DNA from: Marinobacter panjinensis
Lineage (GTDB): Bacteria > Pseudomonadota > Gammaproteobacteria > Pseudomonadales > Oleiphilaceae
DNA: 64,000 bases
Reading direction: 5' to 3'
NCBI RefSeq assembly: GCF_005298175.1
Contig: NZ_SZYH01000001.1
Coordinates: forward strand, 930,001-994,000
Shown here piece by piece: positions 44,302-55,439 of this stretch. The notes below the pieces were generated by a model. That model was not told where the DNA came from. It worked only from the letters and a program-made list of their open reading frames with translations, and searched no databases. How positions within the stretch are numbered: position 1 is the first letter of the stretch; the number at the start of each line of letters is the position of its first letter. The position numbers and the translations under genes are program-made.

Positions 44302-45918
44302 ATGATGATCAAAAACCCGGACTGGTGGCGTGGCGCCGTCATTTACCAAGTTTATCCACGCAGCTTCAACGATTCCAACGGCGATGGTATCGGTGATTTG
44401 CCCGGGGTTACCGCCAAGCTGGATTACATCGCAAGCCTGAACGTAGATGCGATCTGGTTGTCGCCGTTCTTTACCTCCCCCATGAAGGATTTTGGCTACG
44501 ACGTTTCAGATTATCGCGACGTAGACCCGATATTCGGTACGATTGAAGACTTCGACGAGCTGATTGCCGAGGCCCACAAGCGCGACCTGAAGATCATGAT
44601 CGACCAGGTTCTGAGCCACTCCTCGGACCAGCACCGATGGTTTGTCGAAAGCCGTTCCAGCCGCGACAACCCCAGATCGGACTGGTATGTGTGGGCGGAT
44701 GCCAGGAAAGATGGCACACCTCCAAACAACTGGCTATCGGTTTTTGGGGGCTCAGCCTGGGCCTGGGACAGCCGGCGCAAGCAGTACTACCTGCACAATT
44801 TCCTGGCCAGCCAGCCGGACCTGAACTTCCACAACCCCGAAGTGGTGGATCAGGTACTGTCGGACGTGAAGTTCTGGCTGGACCGGGGCGTGGACGGCTT
44901 CCGTCTCGACGCCATCAACTTCTGTTTCCATGACCCGAAGCTGCGGGACAATCCTCCCAGCAATGCGGTTGCCGAAGGGTCCATTGGTGTGCGCAAGGAA
45001 AATCCCTACGCCTACCAGTTCCACAAATACGACAAGACCCGCCCGGAAAACCTGGCTTTCCTGCAACGGCTGCGTGCGTTGCTTGACCAGTATCCCGGAA
45101 CCACTACCGTGGGAGAAATCGGAGACGACAACTCCCTGGAAACCATGGCGGAATATACCGGTGGCGGCGACAAGCTCCACATGGCCTATTCCTTTGACCT
45201 GCTGACCGAGCAACGTGGCGCTGATTTTTTCAAGAAGACGGTCGACTCCATTGAAAAGAAACTGACCGACGGCTGGCCCTGCTGGGCCATAGGCAACCAT
45301 GACGTAGCCCGTGTGGCCAGCCGCTGGGAAGCCCGGTCAGCGCAGCAACTCAAAGCCTACATGGCAATGCTGCTGACCCTGCGCGGCAGCATCTGTATCT
45401 ACCAGGGCGAGGAGCTCGGCCTGACCGAAGCAGAGCTGGAATACCACGAGCTGGTTGATCCCTATGGCATCAACTTCTGGCCCGAATACAAGGGCCGGGA
45501 CGGCTGCCGCACACCGATGGTCTGGCACCACCGGGAAACCCATGGTGGTTTCTCCGATGCGCGCCCCTGGCTGCCGGTTTATGATGAACACTACAATGCA
45601 GCGGTTGCGGTCCAGCATGACGAGGAGAATTCCATCCTGCAGGCGTACCGTACCTTTCTTGGATGGCGCGCACAGCAGCCGGTTCTGCTCAAGGGCGATA
45701 TCGAGTTCCTCAAAAGCCCGGAAGAAACTCTGGTTTACACCCGACATTACGAGGGTGAAACCCTGCTGGTGGCCCTGAACCTGACCGACAAGCCAGTTCG
45801 GATCACCACGCCAGCTCCTGGCCAGCCAATCAAAGGCACCCCGGGCTTTATCGGGGGTTCCTGGAAAGGCCGGCAACTCGAGCTGCAGCCATGGGGTGTC
45901 GAGATTGCATCACTCTGA
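44302..45918 (+). CDS. GH13 alpha-glucosidase (oligo-1,6/alpha-1,4-glucosidase type), cytosolic
   Basis: 538 residues from the first ATG of an ATG-ATG pair; start beyond this (44197) would add residues foreign to the family. No signal peptide. GH13 regions: [23 protein letters not shown], the nucleophile Asp in [10 protein letters not shown], acid/base Glu in [11 protein letters not shown], and GNHDVAR. It hydrolyses maltose or maltodextrins taken up by the MalEFGK transporter, taking the place of MalP/MalQ, neither of which is in the window. First gene of the operon with malK (38-base gap). Confidence 0.92.
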   Translation: MMIKNPDWWRGAVIYQVYPRSFNDSNGDGIGDLPGVTAKLDYIASLNVDAIWLSPFFTSPMKDFGYDVSDYRDVDPIFGTIEDFDELIAEAHKRDLKIMIDQVLSHSSDQHRWFVESRSSRDNPRSDWYVWADARKDGTPPNNWLSVFGGSAWAWDSRRKQYYLHNFLASQPDLNFHNPEVVDQVLSDVKFWLDRGVDGFRLDAINFCFHDPKLRDNPPSNAVAEGSIGVRKENPYAYQFHKYDKTRPENLAFLQRLRALLDQYPGTTTVGEIGDDNSLETMAEYTGGGDKLHMAYSFDLLTEQRGADFFKKTVDSIEKKLTDGWPCWAIGNHDVARVASRWEARSAQQLKAYMAMLLTLRGSICIYQGEELGLTEAELEYHELVDPYGINFWPEYKGRDGCRTPMVWHHRETHGGFSDARPWLPVYDEHYNAAVAVQHDEENSILQAYRTFLGWRAQQPVLLKGDIEFLKSPEETLVYTRHYEGETLLVALNLTDKPVRITTPAPGQPIKGTPGFIGGSWKGRQLELQPWGVEIASL

Positions 45919-45956
45919 CCCCCTGCTTCCATAGATCAAACAAGAAGACACACATT

Positions 45957-47072
45957 ATGGCCAGCGTCACACTACGAAACATCTGCAAGAGTTTTGACGA
46001 AACCCAGGTAACCCGCAACGTGAACCTGGATATCGATGACGGCGAGTTTGTGGTCTTTGTCGGCCCGTCCGGGTGCGGCAAATCCACCCTGCTACGCATG
46101 ATCGCGGGGCTGGAGGACATCACCTCCGGTGACCTGTACATTGGTAACGACAAGGTCAACAACCTGCCACCCAAAGAGCGTGAAGTGGGCATGGTGTTCC
46201 AGTCCTACGCCCTGTACCCCCACATGAACGTGGCCGAAAACATGGCCTTCGGCCTCAAACTGGCCAAGACCAACAAGACCGAAATTGACCGGCGTGTTAA
46301 CGATGCCGCAAGGCTGCTCCAGCTCGACAACCTGCTGGAGCGTAAGCCGAAAGACCTGTCTGGCGGGCAGCGCCAGCGTGTGGCTATTGGCCGCACCATT
46401 GTGCGGGAACCCACGGTATTCCTGTTCGACGAGCCATTATCCAACCTGGATGCTTCCCTGCGGGTACAGATGCGCATCGAAATCTCACGCCTGCACAAGC
46501 GCCTGGACGCCACCATGGTGTACGTCACTCACGACCAGGTAGAAGCCATGACCATGGCCGACAAAATCGTCGCCCTGGACAACGGCACCATCGCCCAGGT
46601 TGGCAGGCCCATGGAGCTGTACCACTATCCCGCCACACGGTTTGTGGCCGGGTTTATCGGCTCTCCGAAGATGAACTTCATCGACTGCACTGTTGAGAAA
46701 ACCGGCAGCCAGTCCGTTACCGTGACCCTGCCAGGCGAACACTCCCTGGAAGTCGCCATCAACGGCCACGAACTGTCTGCCGGTGAATCCGTCAGCCTTG
46801 GCGTGCGCCCGGAACATTTGACCACCGGCGACGAAGCCGACATGTACATGGACGGCGAAGTCACTGTGGTTGAACGGCTGGGCTACCAGACCCTGGTCCA
46901 CATGGACGTCAACGGCGTGGACGGTGTCATCACCATGCGCACCGACGGCAGCGACCCGGTCCAGGAAGGCACCAAAGTCACCCTGGGCTTCAACGCCATC
47001 AAATGCCATCTGTTCCGCCAGGACGGCAACGCCTGCCCCCGGCTGTACCGTGAGCCCTGCATTGATTTCTGA
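45957..47072 (+). CDS. malK: Maltose ABC transporter ATP-binding protein MalK
   Basis: 371 residues, the same length as E. coli MalK. Walker [10 protein letters not shown], signature [13 protein letters not shown], Walker [14 protein letters not shown], switch His in VTHDQVEAM, then the regulatory OB-fold domain (about 236-371, with VRPEHL). It drives maltose import through MalF/MalG; in E. coli resting MalK also inhibits MalT, which could hold here too. It lies on the strand opposite to malEFG and converges with malG. Confidence 0.93.
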   Translation: MASVTLRNICKSFDETQVTRNVNLDIDDGEFVVFVGPSGCGKSTLLRMIAGLEDITSGDLYIGNDKVNNLPPKEREVGMVFQSYALYPHMNVAENMAFGLKLAKTNKTEIDRRVNDAARLLQLDNLLERKPKDLSGGQRQRVAIGRTIVREPTVFLFDEPLSNLDASLRVQMRIEISRLHKRLDATMVYVTHDQVEAMTMADKIVALDNGTIAQVGRPMELYHYPATRFVAGFIGSPKMNFIDCTVEKTGSQSVTVTLPGEHSLEVAINGHELSAGESVSLGVRPEHLTTGDEADMYMDGEVTVVERLGYQTLVHMDVNGVDGVITMRTDGSDPVQEGTKVTLGFNAIKCHLFRQDGNACPRLYREPCIDF

Positions 47073-47090
47073 TTTGCACTGAACGTTTTC

Positions 47091-47126
47091 AGGGGCCGGT
47101 TCGTCACGTACCGGCCCCTTTTTTTT
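47091..47126 (+). terminator. Intrinsic terminator of the alpha-glucosidase-malK operon
   Basis: Stem AGGGGCCGGT / ACCGGCCCCT (10 bp, perfect) with a 9-base loop, directly followed by eight T. It starts 18 bases after the malK stop. A textbook Rho-independent terminator. Confidence 0.92.
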
Positions 47127-47170
47127 GTTTAACTAGCCAGGGTCTGGCCGCTAATGTCCAGCGATCACGA

Positions 47171-47219
47171 AAATAAAAAAAAACCCGGTCAGCAGGGGGG
47201 GGGATTAGCCTGACCGGGT
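47171..47219 (-). terminator. Intrinsic terminator of malEFG with a G9/C9 loop
   Basis: On the minus strand a perfect 10-bp stem ACCCGGTCAG / CTGACCGGGT (47219-47210 with 47192-47183) is followed by T9-A-TTT. The 17-base loop contains an unbroken run of nine C (G9 on the plus strand, 47195-47203). It is about 50 bases after the malG stop and faces the malK terminator. Confidence 0.92.
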
Positions 47220-47268
47220 CGCGAAGTGCGAAAAGGAAGACGCAATGCTCGCGGAAGGGATGGTGGCG

Positions 47269-48159
47269 TCAGCCCTTGACGCCACCAGCTGTAAGCCCGC
47301 CAACAATCCATTTCTGGCAGTACAGGAAGATCAATGTAATGGGCAGTCCCGAGAGCACTGCGGCCGCGGCAAAGTCGCCCCAGAGGTAGTTCTGCTCGTA
47401 CAGGTACTGTTGCGCCCCCACCGCCAGGGTCAGTTTGTCGGTATCCACCAGCAGCACAGACGCCATCGGGTATTCCATGATGGTCATGATGAACGCGAGG
47501 ATGAACACCACCACCAGAATCGGCACAGACAGCGGCAGCAGGATGTAACGGAACGCCTGCCAGGTGGTGGCTCCGTCGACGATGGCCGCCTCTTCCAGGG
47601 AGCGGTCAATGGAATCGAAGTAGCCCTTGATGGTCCAGATATGCAGTGCCATGCCCCCGAGGGATGCAACGATTACCGCACCGTGGGTATTCAACCCCAG
47701 CCAGCTGACGTGGTTGCCTATCTTGTCGAACAGGGCATACAGCGCCACCAGGGATAGCACCGGTGGGAACATCTGGAAGATCAGCATCGACTTGAGCACG
47801 AAGCCCTTACCCGCAAACCGCATGCGGGCGAAGGCATAGGCGCTGGTGGTGGATAACGCCAGGATCAGCACCGCGGAGACCACCGCAATCTTGATGGAGT
47901 TCCACAGCCACAGCAGCACCGGGAATGGCGGCTGGGTTACCGTGCCGTCTTCACCGGTGTAGGGAATGCCAAACGCCAGATACCAGTGCTCCAGCGAGGG
48001 ATTCTCCGGCAGCAGGCTGCCGGAGGCAAAGTTACCACTACGGAAGGAGATGGAAATCACCATCAGCAGCGGAAACAGAATGATCACGATGAATCCAAGC
48101 ATCCCGAGATGGGATGCCAATACGCGATACTTCGTGGAGCGGGGTTCAACCATCGCCAT
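47269..48159 (-). CDS. malG: Maltose ABC transporter permease MalG
   Basis: 296 residues, the same as E. coli MalG. Six membrane helices; the EAA loop that docks on MalK reads [23 protein letters not shown]. The C-terminus (GGVKG) is of the MalG type that reaches into MalE/MalF. AGGAGC precedes the ATG at 6-base spacing, 10 bases after malF. Confidence 0.94.
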   Translation of the reverse strand: MAMVEPRSTKYRVLASHLGMLGFIVIILFPLLMVISISFRSGNFASGSLLPENPSLEHWYLAFGIPYTGEDGTVTQPPFPVLLWLWNSIKIAVVSAVLILALSTTSAYAFARMRFAGKGFVLKSMLIFQMFPPVLSLVALYALFDKIGNHVSWLGLNTHGAVIVASLGGMALHIWTIKGYFDSIDRSLEEAAIVDGATTWQAFRYILLPLSVPILVVVFILAFIMTIMEYPMASVLLVDTDKLTLAVGAQQYLYEQNYLWGDFAAAAVLSGLPITLIFLYCQKWIVGGLTAGGVKG

Positions 48160-48169
48160 GGGTAGCTCC

Positions 48170-49711
48170 TTAGACTTTGACTTTGGACAGTTTGAGGTTG
48201 ATCAGCGACAGGGCGCCAACCACCAGGAAGATGGCAGTGGCGATGGCAGCCGCCAGGCCAAAGTTCTGTCCGGAATCCTGGAACGCGATACGGTAGGTGT
48301 AGCTCACCAGCAGGTCTGTAGTGCCTGCAGGTGTGCTGGCACCGATAATATCGGGCGCACCACCGGTCAACAGGGCGATCAGGACAAAGTTGTTGAAATT
48401 AAACGCAAAGCTTGCAATCAGCAGCGGCATCAGCGGTTTGATGATTAGCGGCAGAGTGATGTTGAACAGGTTATTCACCGGCCCTGCCCCGTCCATCACA
48501 GATGCTTCGTAGAGATCCCTCGGGATTGCTTGTAACAGCCCCATGGTGAGCAGCATCATGTAGGGATAGCCAAGCCAGGTGTTCACGATCAGGATCATGG
48601 TCCGGGCCAGGGCCGGGTCGCTGAACCAGTCGGGGCGGATCCCGAACAGGCCTTCCAGCACCAGGTTAATCTCACCGAAGTTCTGATTGAACAGGCCCTT
48701 GAACACCAGAATCGAGATGAACGCAGGCACTGCATAAGGCAGAATCAGCATGGTGCGATAGAAGCCTTTGCCACGAATCTGGTCCCACTGCAGCAGGTTT
48801 GCCAGCAGCAGACCGAGTGCCAGGGTGAACACCACCGTGGCCACCGCGAAGGACAGCGTCCACACGAAAATCTCGAAAAACGGCCCACGAATGCTGGGGT
48901 CAGACACCACTTTCAGGTAGTTGTCCCAGCCGATGTTGACGGTCCATCCCGGTGACAGGGTCTGGCCGTCCGCGCTGCGGTAAAAGCCGGTGTCGTGGTC
49001 CGGGAAGTAGGTGACGTCAGTCTGGTTGTCGGTAATGCTGCCATTGTCGTGCAGCGTGAACTGGTCGTTGATCGCGGCGAATGCACGCAGGCTGGCCATG
49101 CTCAACTCCCGGCCATCCTCGGTCAGCAGTTCCAGTTGCGACAGTTCCGACCTGAGTTGGATGATATCGCGGATTGCCAGTGGCTCTCCCGCTGGTTTCC
49201 CTGAGGCAGGCAATACCGGTGCGCTGGAATCCGAGCCATCCAGGGCCAGCGGTGCCGATACCAGGTCCTGATGCTCCCCTTCCAGATAGATCACGTAACC
49301 GGCGTCGGTATCGTAGAGCTCATAGTTGTAGCGAACGGAATCGGACTGATAGGTCCGGTCCAGCAGGTTTTCCTGTACCCGCTCAAAGCTCAGCAAATTG
49401 CTGGCACTGTAGTTGGTAAAACCAATACCCACCGTGTACATCAGCGGGAAAATAACAAACAGCCCCATACCCGCGACGGCCGGAAAAATGTAGCGGTGGG
49501 CGTAGAGTTTCTTGTTGACGAAGACAAATACCGCTGACGCCGTCAGCACCAGGAACAGCATCGCGAACACGAACTCCTGCTGGGCATACAGTGCCAGTAT
49601 CAGGTAGAGCGCCATTCCCACCAACGCAGCCAGGGCGCCCCACTTCAGAATCATTCGGGTCATTGAAAGTCTGCTTTCGGTTCCGGGGGAGGACAGGGTT
49701 TCCGTTATCAT
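48170..49711 (-). CDS. malF: Maltose ABC transporter permease MalF
   Basis: 513 residues (E. coli 514) from the ATG after the intercistronic hairpin; an in-frame ATG at 49762 would place the hairpin inside the coding sequence. As in enteric MalF there are eight membrane helices and a large periplasmic P2 loop (about residues 85-255) between helices 3 and 4, which contacts MalE. EAA loop: [22 protein letters not shown]. The conserved MAGMGLF(V)IFPL-like region and [11 protein letters not shown] also match. Second gene of malEFG. Confidence 0.94.
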   Translation of the reverse strand: MITETLSSPGTESRLSMTRMILKWGALAALVGMALYLILALYAQQEFVFAMLFLVLTASAVFVFVNKKLYAHRYIFPAVAGMGLFVIFPLMYTVGIGFTNYSASNLLSFERVQENLLDRTYQSDSVRYNYELYDTDAGYVIYLEGEHQDLVSAPLALDGSDSSAPVLPASGKPAGEPLAIRDIIQLRSELSQLELLTEDGRELSMASLRAFAAINDQFTLHDNGSITDNQTDVTYFPDHDTGFYRSADGQTLSPGWTVNIGWDNYLKVVSDPSIRGPFFEIFVWTLSFAVATVVFTLALGLLLANLLQWDQIRGKGFYRTMLILPYAVPAFISILVFKGLFNQNFGEINLVLEGLFGIRPDWFSDPALARTMILIVNTWLGYPYMMLLTMGLLQAIPRDLYEASVMDGAGPVNNLFNITLPLIIKPLMPLLIASFAFNFNNFVLIALLTGGAPDIIGASTPAGTTDLLVSYTYRIAFQDSGQNFGLAAAIATAIFLVVGALSLINLKLSKVKV

Positions 49712-49726
49712 TGTAGTCAGCCCGTT

Positions 49727-49754
49727 AAAAGCCGCCGGCAAGACTGCCGACGGC
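49727..49754 (-). terminator. Intercistronic hairpin between malE and malF
   Basis: GCCGTCGGCA-GTCT-TGCCGGCGGC followed by TTTT on the minus strand (one G:T pair in a 10-bp stem), 16 bases past the malE stop. It looks like a partial terminator or 3'-stabilising element that would keep malE expression above malFG, as the intercistronic REP hairpins do in E. coli. Confidence 0.7.
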
Positions 49755-49770
49755 ACTTTCATTTTTGGTG

Positions 49771-50970
<1,200 letters not shown>

Positions 50971-51122
50971 CAGGTGATTCCTCTGCTTGTTCTTGCCTTA
51001 TTCTTGTTGTCCGACTGGCACGAGGTTGGCCGGACGGGCTGAACGCAAATCTTTCTATTGCGAGTAACCGAACTGTGTTGCAATTTGCCGTTGCTGGCAT
51101 CAGCCCTGATTTCATTCCCTGA

Positions 51123-51176
51123 GGCGTAGAACGGGGGAGTAGGGAGGCGTAGCAAATTCCGTCTACCACCCTCCCC
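51123..51176. promoter_or_regulatory. MalT-box cluster in the malE/malS divergent promoter
   Basis: On the plus strand GGCGTAG (51123-51129) and GGCGTAG (51146-51152) are 23 bases apart and frame GGGGAGTAGG (51134-51143), 9 of 10 to the MalT consensus. The layout is identical, base for base in spacing, to the cluster at 44146-44175. On the minus strand GGGGAGGGTG (51176-51167) is an 8-of-10 box facing malE. This should control both malEFG and the amylase. Confidence 0.7.
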
Positions 51177-51231
51177 CCGGGTCTGGTCTGATTGCGGTAC
51201 GACAACAATAAATGGAACCGGAGCCCATTGC

Positions 51232-53058
51232 ATGAATTCATATCCGAAAAAACTCAGATTGACCGCCAGCCTTGTGACGTGCCTCTCTCTTGTCGGCTGC
51301 GCCGGCGGCCAGTTCGAGACTGCAGCCCCACCGTCAGACCACCCCGGCGCTTCAACCAGCAGCGGCCTCTGTGTTGCCACCCGGTCCGAAATGACGGTTT
51401 CCGTGGGTGACACGTTTACTGACGGTGAATGGGTGCGGGATTTTTACAGCGGGGAAAAAGCCCGGGTGGCAGACGGCAAAGTCACACTGACACCCGCACC
51501 GGAATCCGAAGGGCTGTTATTGCTTGAGGCTGTCGAGGCCCCTCAACAAAGCTTCAACTGGGCCGGCGCCACGGTTTATTTTACCGTGACTGACCGTTTC
51601 GCCAACGGCCGCACCGATAACGACCGGAACTACGGCCGCCACCCAGACGGCAAGGACGAAATCGGTACCTTCCATGGCGGGGATTTTGCCGGCCTGACCG
51701 AAAAGCTGGATTACCTTAAGGAGCTGGGCGTGAACGCCGTCTGGATCACCCCACCCTTCGAGCAGATTCATGGCTGGGTTGGTGGCGGTGACCGGGGCGA
51801 TTTCCAGCACTATGGCTACCATGGCTACTATGCCCTGGACTTTACCCGCCCCGACGCCAATTTCGGTACCCGTGACGAATTCCGAACCCTGGTTGAAGAA
51901 GCCCACGCCCGCGGCATACGTGTGGTGATGGACGTGGTCATGAACCACCCCGGCTACTCCACACTCCAGGACATGCAGACCTTCAACTTCGGCGGGCTCC
52001 GTGACGGCTTCGAGAAGCACCTGCCGGATCAGTGGGGTGACTGGAAGCCGGAATCCTGGGAGGATTTCCACGCCTACCACGCGCTGATTGATTACGATCA
52101 CCCGGACTGGGCCAACTGGTGGGGCAAGGACTGGGTTCGCGCCGGCATCGGAGATTATGCCACACCCCCCAATGCCTCCATCGATCCGTTACGGGGTTCG
52201 CTGGCGTTCCTGCCGGACTTCAAGACCGAATCTGACAAAGTAGTCGACCTCCCAGTGTTCCTCAGGAACAAGGACAACACCCGTGCGGAGCAGCTTGATG
52301 ATGCAACGGTGCGAGATTACCTGATCACCTGGCTGACAGACTGGGTGCGTGAATTTGGCGTTGACGGTTTCCGGGTCGACACCGCCAAACACGTGGAGCC
52401 GGAAGCCTGGCAGGAACTCAAAGCGCAAGCCCAGGAGGCGCTGGAAACCTACCGTAGCAACAATCCAGGGCAACCGCTGCCAGCGGAGGACTTCTGGATG
52501 GTGGCGGAGGTTTTCCCCCACACCGTTACCCGTAGCAGCTACTTTGATGCAGGCTTCGATGCAGTGATCAACTTTGACCTGCAGGAAGAAGCCCGGGCCG
52601 GTGCCGCCTGCCTGTCGGAAATGGAGCCCATCTACAGCGACTACTCAGAGAAGATGAACGGCGACACACCCTTCAACGTCATGAGCTACATTTCATCCCA
52701 CGACACCCAGCTGTTCAGCCGCATCGCAGACAACGATCCAGCCATGCAGAAGCGTGCAGCCAGTGCCTTGCTGTTTACACCGGGCACCAGCCAGATATTC
52801 TATGGAGATGAATCCGGGCGTCCGTTCGGACCCACCGGTTCCGACGGTCACCAGGGCACCCGTTCCGATATGAACTGGGAAGACATTGAAAGTGGCACGG
52901 CGGCGCCGGTACTGTCCCACTGGCAAACGCTCGGTCAGTTCCGGGATCGCCACCCGGCCATCGGCGCTGGCGAACACCAGCGCCTCAGCACCGAGCCCTA
53001 CGTTTTTTCAAGAACCCATGGTGACGACCGCGTGGTCATCGCCTTTGGCAAGGAGTAA
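51232..53058 (+). CDS. malS: MalS-like alpha-amylase, predicted lipoprotein
   Basis: 608 residues, GH13. Signal peptide with lipobox SLVGC, lipidated Cys at 23, so membrane-anchored, whereas E. coli MalS (676) is soluble in the periplasm. Catalytic residues: nucleophile in VDGFRVDTAKHVE, acid/base in FWMVAEVFPH, and YISSHDTQLF. The block IFYGDESGRPFGPTGSD with GTRSDMNWEDIE and RHPAIGAGE matches MalS closely. It would shorten maltodextrins before uptake by MalEFGK. GGAG precedes the ATG at 9-base spacing. Confidence 0.88.
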   Translation: MNSYPKKLRLTASLVTCLSLVGCAGGQFETAAPPSDHPGASTSSGLCVATRSEMTVSVGDTFTDGEWVRDFYSGEKARVADGKVTLTPAPESEGLLLLEAVEAPQQSFNWAGATVYFTVTDRFANGRTDNDRNYGRHPDGKDEIGTFHGGDFAGLTEKLDYLKELGVNAVWITPPFEQIHGWVGGGDRGDFQHYGYHGYYALDFTRPDANFGTRDEFRTLVEEAHARGIRVVMDVVMNHPGYSTLQDMQTFNFGGLRDGFEKHLPDQWGDWKPESWEDFHAYHALIDYDHPDWANWWGKDWVRAGIGDYATPPNASIDPLRGSLAFLPDFKTESDKVVDLPVFLRNKDNTRAEQLDDATVRDYLITWLTDWVREFGVDGFRVDTAKHVEPEAWQELKAQAQEALETYRSNNPGQPLPAEDFWMVAEVFPHTVTRSSYFDAGFDAVINFDLQEEARAGAACLSEMEPIYSDYSEKMNGDTPFNVMSYISSHDTQLFSRIADNDPAMQKRAASALLFTPGTSQIFYGDESGRPFGPTGSDGHQGTRSDMNWEDIESGTAAPVLSHWQTLGQFRDRHPAIGAGEHQRLSTEPYVFSRTHGDDRVVIAFGKE

Positions 53059-53060
53059 CC

Positions 53061-53948
53061 GTGCAAAGCACCCCAACAGCTGGATTCACACCGGAAACGC
53101 CCCTGATTCTGGGGATGATGCGCCTTCATGACCATCCGGAACTCACCAGACCGGCCAGGCTGGCCGACTGGATCGCCGCCCGGCTGGATGACGGGCTGAA
53201 CGTGTTCGATCATGCCGACATCTATGGCGGTGGCGAGTGTGAACGGCTGTTCGGAGATGCGCTGAGAACCCATCCGCTGCTGGCAAAAAACGTACGGGTG
53301 ATAACCAAGGCAGGCATTGTACCAGCCAACCAAGACCGATCACCGTGGCAGGTGAAGCATTACCGGGCCGAAGCCGGTTACCTGGCGAGAGCCATTGACC
53401 GTGCTCTTGCCTCACTGGCGGTGGATCAGATTGATACCTTTCTGATCCATCGGCCAGATCCACTGATGCAGGCGGACGATGTTGCCCGGGCGCTGGAGAA
53501 TGCCGTGTCGGCGGGTAAGGTACGCCAGATAGGTGTATCCAATTTCCTGCCGGAACAGTGGCGGTGGCTGGCCAGGAATACCAGGTTGCCACTAGTCTGC
53601 AACCAAAGCCAGTTGTCACTCGGCCATACTGACCCGTTGTTCGACGGCACGGTGGAGGCTCACCTTGCTGACGGATTGCGCTGGCTGGCATGGTCTCCGT
53701 TGGGGGGCGGCAACCTGGCCGAGCGGATGCCTGCTGATGTTCTCGACCGGGCACGGGAGGAAACCGGGCTGGATGAAACGGCGCTGGCTATTGCCTGGCT
53801 GCACCAGATTCCGGGAACGCCTCTACCCGTCCTCGGCTCCATGAATCCTGACCGGATCCACTCCGCGCTTCACGGCGCCCAGAGCGTGCTGCCCCGCCCG
53901 ATCTGGTACCGGATGCTGGAATCTGTGCGCAACAAGGCAGTTGCCTGA
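53061..53948 (+). CDS. Aldo/keto reductase, YdhF-like
   Basis: 295 residues, one AKR barrel. Catalytic tetrad positions visible: Asp and Tyr in NVFDHADIYGGGE, Lys in VRVITKAGI, His in DTFLIHRPDPLM. The pattern LIHRPDPLM, then GVSNF and AWSPLGGGNL, matches E. coli YdhF. It begins 2 bases after the malS-like stop and so is cotranscribed and probably MalT controlled. Its substrate, and why it sits with an amylase, are not known. Confidence 0.9.
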   Translation: MQSTPTAGFTPETPLILGMMRLHDHPELTRPARLADWIAARLDDGLNVFDHADIYGGGECERLFGDALRTHPLLAKNVRVITKAGIVPANQDRSPWQVKHYRAEAGYLARAIDRALASLAVDQIDTFLIHRPDPLMQADDVARALENAVSAGKVRQIGVSNFLPEQWRWLARNTRLPLVCNQSQLSLGHTDPLFDGTVEAHLADGLRWLAWSPLGGGNLAERMPADVLDRAREETGLDETALAIAWLHQIPGTPLPVLGSMNPDRIHSALHGAQSVLPRPIWYRMLESVRNKAVA

Positions 53949-54119
53949 CAAAAACAGAATTAGTGACTGCCATCAAAACCTGACAAATCGTTACACAATT
54001 TCCACTTTAGTATCATTGTTGCTTTGGCGGACTCCCGCGACACTGCTCCTTCTTTCTTTATAACAACAATATCAGGGGCCTGAGTTTCGGGCCCGGCGCG
54101 ACCACGGGGGCCTTCGCAA

Positions 54120-55373
54120 ATGCACTTGAAGAAGCTTTTTGTTTTCCTCTTACTCACCCTGCTTGTAACCACTACAGTGGCAGCCGAAACCCTGAAAATA
54201 GGGCTGAACTACCCACAGACGGGACGCTACAAGGACCAGGGCCTGCAACAACGCCTGGGTGCTTTTCTGGCGGTTGATGAAATCAACAAGGCCGGCGGCA
54301 TCATGGGCCGCGACGTGGAGCTGGTCATACGAAATACCTCCGGTGAGCCGGACAAAGGCGCCAAAAACACCGCCGAGTTAATCGACCGGCAGGGGGTGCA
54401 AATGCTGTTTGGCGGCGTCTCCAGCGCCGTCGCCATATCCTCCGGAAGAGCGGCGAGAGACCGAGACAGAATCTACTTCGGCACGCTGACTTACTCCAAT
54501 GCCACCACCGGTGCCGCCGGCCACAGCCACATGTTCCGGGAACCCTACAATGCCTGGATGACGGCTAAGGCCCTGAGCAAGTACCTCACGACCCAGCATG
54601 CCGATGACGAATACTTCTACATCACCGCGGACTACACCTGGGGCTGGTCGGTGGAAGAGTCCGTCAGGAAATTCACCAATACCGATGACACCAGTGCGCA
54701 TCAGGGTGTCAAAACGCCCTTTCCCCGCGCTCTGATCACGGACTTCCGCGAGGCTCTGGAGCAGGCGGAACAAAGCGGCGCCAAGGTGCTGATGATGGTG
54801 CTGTTCGGTGACGATATGGTGCGTGCGCTGAACGTGGCGTATGAAATGGGGCTAACAAAGAAAATGCAGGTCGTGGTTCCCAATCTGACACTGGGCATGG
54901 CTCGCCAGGTGGGCCCGACCATTATGGAAGGCGTCATTGGTGGCGCACCCTGGGTATGGAGCGTGCCTTACCAGTATGACTACCCACGAGGCAAAGAATT
55001 TGTAGAGGCATTCTCCAGCCGCTACGAAATGCGCCCGTCCACGGCGGCGGCTTCCGCCTACAGCATTGTCTATCAGTACAAGGACGCCGTGGAGCGTGCT
55101 GGCACCACTGACACCAGCCAGGTTATCCGCGCATTGGAGGGCCACAGGTACACATTCCTGAAAGACGAACAGTACTGGCGAGCGTTTGACCACCAGAACG
55201 TACAAACCGTCTACGTAGTTCGGGTGAAGCCCCGCAATGAAATCATGGACGATGACTATTCCAGCGACTATTTCGAGATCATCGATTCGATGCCGGGGGA
55301 CGAGGCTGCCCAGACCCGGGAGGAATGGGAAGCCCGCCGCAAGGAGGCAGGGCAGCCGCTCAGTCTCCGGTAA
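54120..55373 (+). CDS. Orphan type-I (Leu/Ile/Val/urea-type) periplasmic binding protein
   Basis: 417 residues. Signal peptide about 1-21 (TVAA-E). Peripla_BP_6 fold: LKIGLNYPQTGRYKDQG, FLAVDEINKAGGIMGRDVELV, MLFGGVSSAVAISSG, ADYTWGWSVEES. The C-terminal about 50 residues are acidic and longer than in transport proteins. No permease or ATPase genes are near, so it may serve a distant transporter or a sensor. It stands alone between the mal and glp regions and ends convergently with glpV. No good Shine-Dalgarno is visible. Ligand unknown. Confidence 0.88.
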   Translation: MHLKKLFVFLLLTLLVTTTVAAETLKIGLNYPQTGRYKDQGLQQRLGAFLAVDEINKAGGIMGRDVELVIRNTSGEPDKGAKNTAELIDRQGVQMLFGGVSSAVAISSGRAARDRDRIYFGTLTYSNATTGAAGHSHMFREPYNAWMTAKALSKYLTTQHADDEYFYITADYTWGWSVEESVRKFTNTDDTSAHQGVKTPFPRALITDFREALEQAEQSGAKVLMMVLFGDDMVRALNVAYEMGLTKKMQVVVPNLTLGMARQVGPTIMEGVIGGAPWVWSVPYQYDYPRGKEFVEAFSSRYEMRPSTAAASAYSIVYQYKDAVERAGTTDTSQVIRALEGHRYTFLKDEQYWRAFDHQNVQTVYVVRVKPRNEIMDDDYSSDYFEIIDSMPGDEAAQTREEWEARRKEAGQPLSLR

Positions 55374-55395
55374 TCTGCTATTCCAGGCATGGTAT

Positions 55396-55425
55396 CTGCC
55401 AGCCCGCAATAGTGCGAGCTGGCAG
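55396..55425. terminator. Hairpin between convergent binding-protein genes
   Basis: Perfect 8-bp arms CTGCCAGC (55396-55403) and GCTGGCAG (55418-55425), with an inner CGCA/TGCG stem, lie between the stops of the orphan binding protein and glpV. No T run on either strand, so termination is plausible but not certain. Confidence 0.5.
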
Positions 55426-55439
55426 GGTCAATCACAGCC

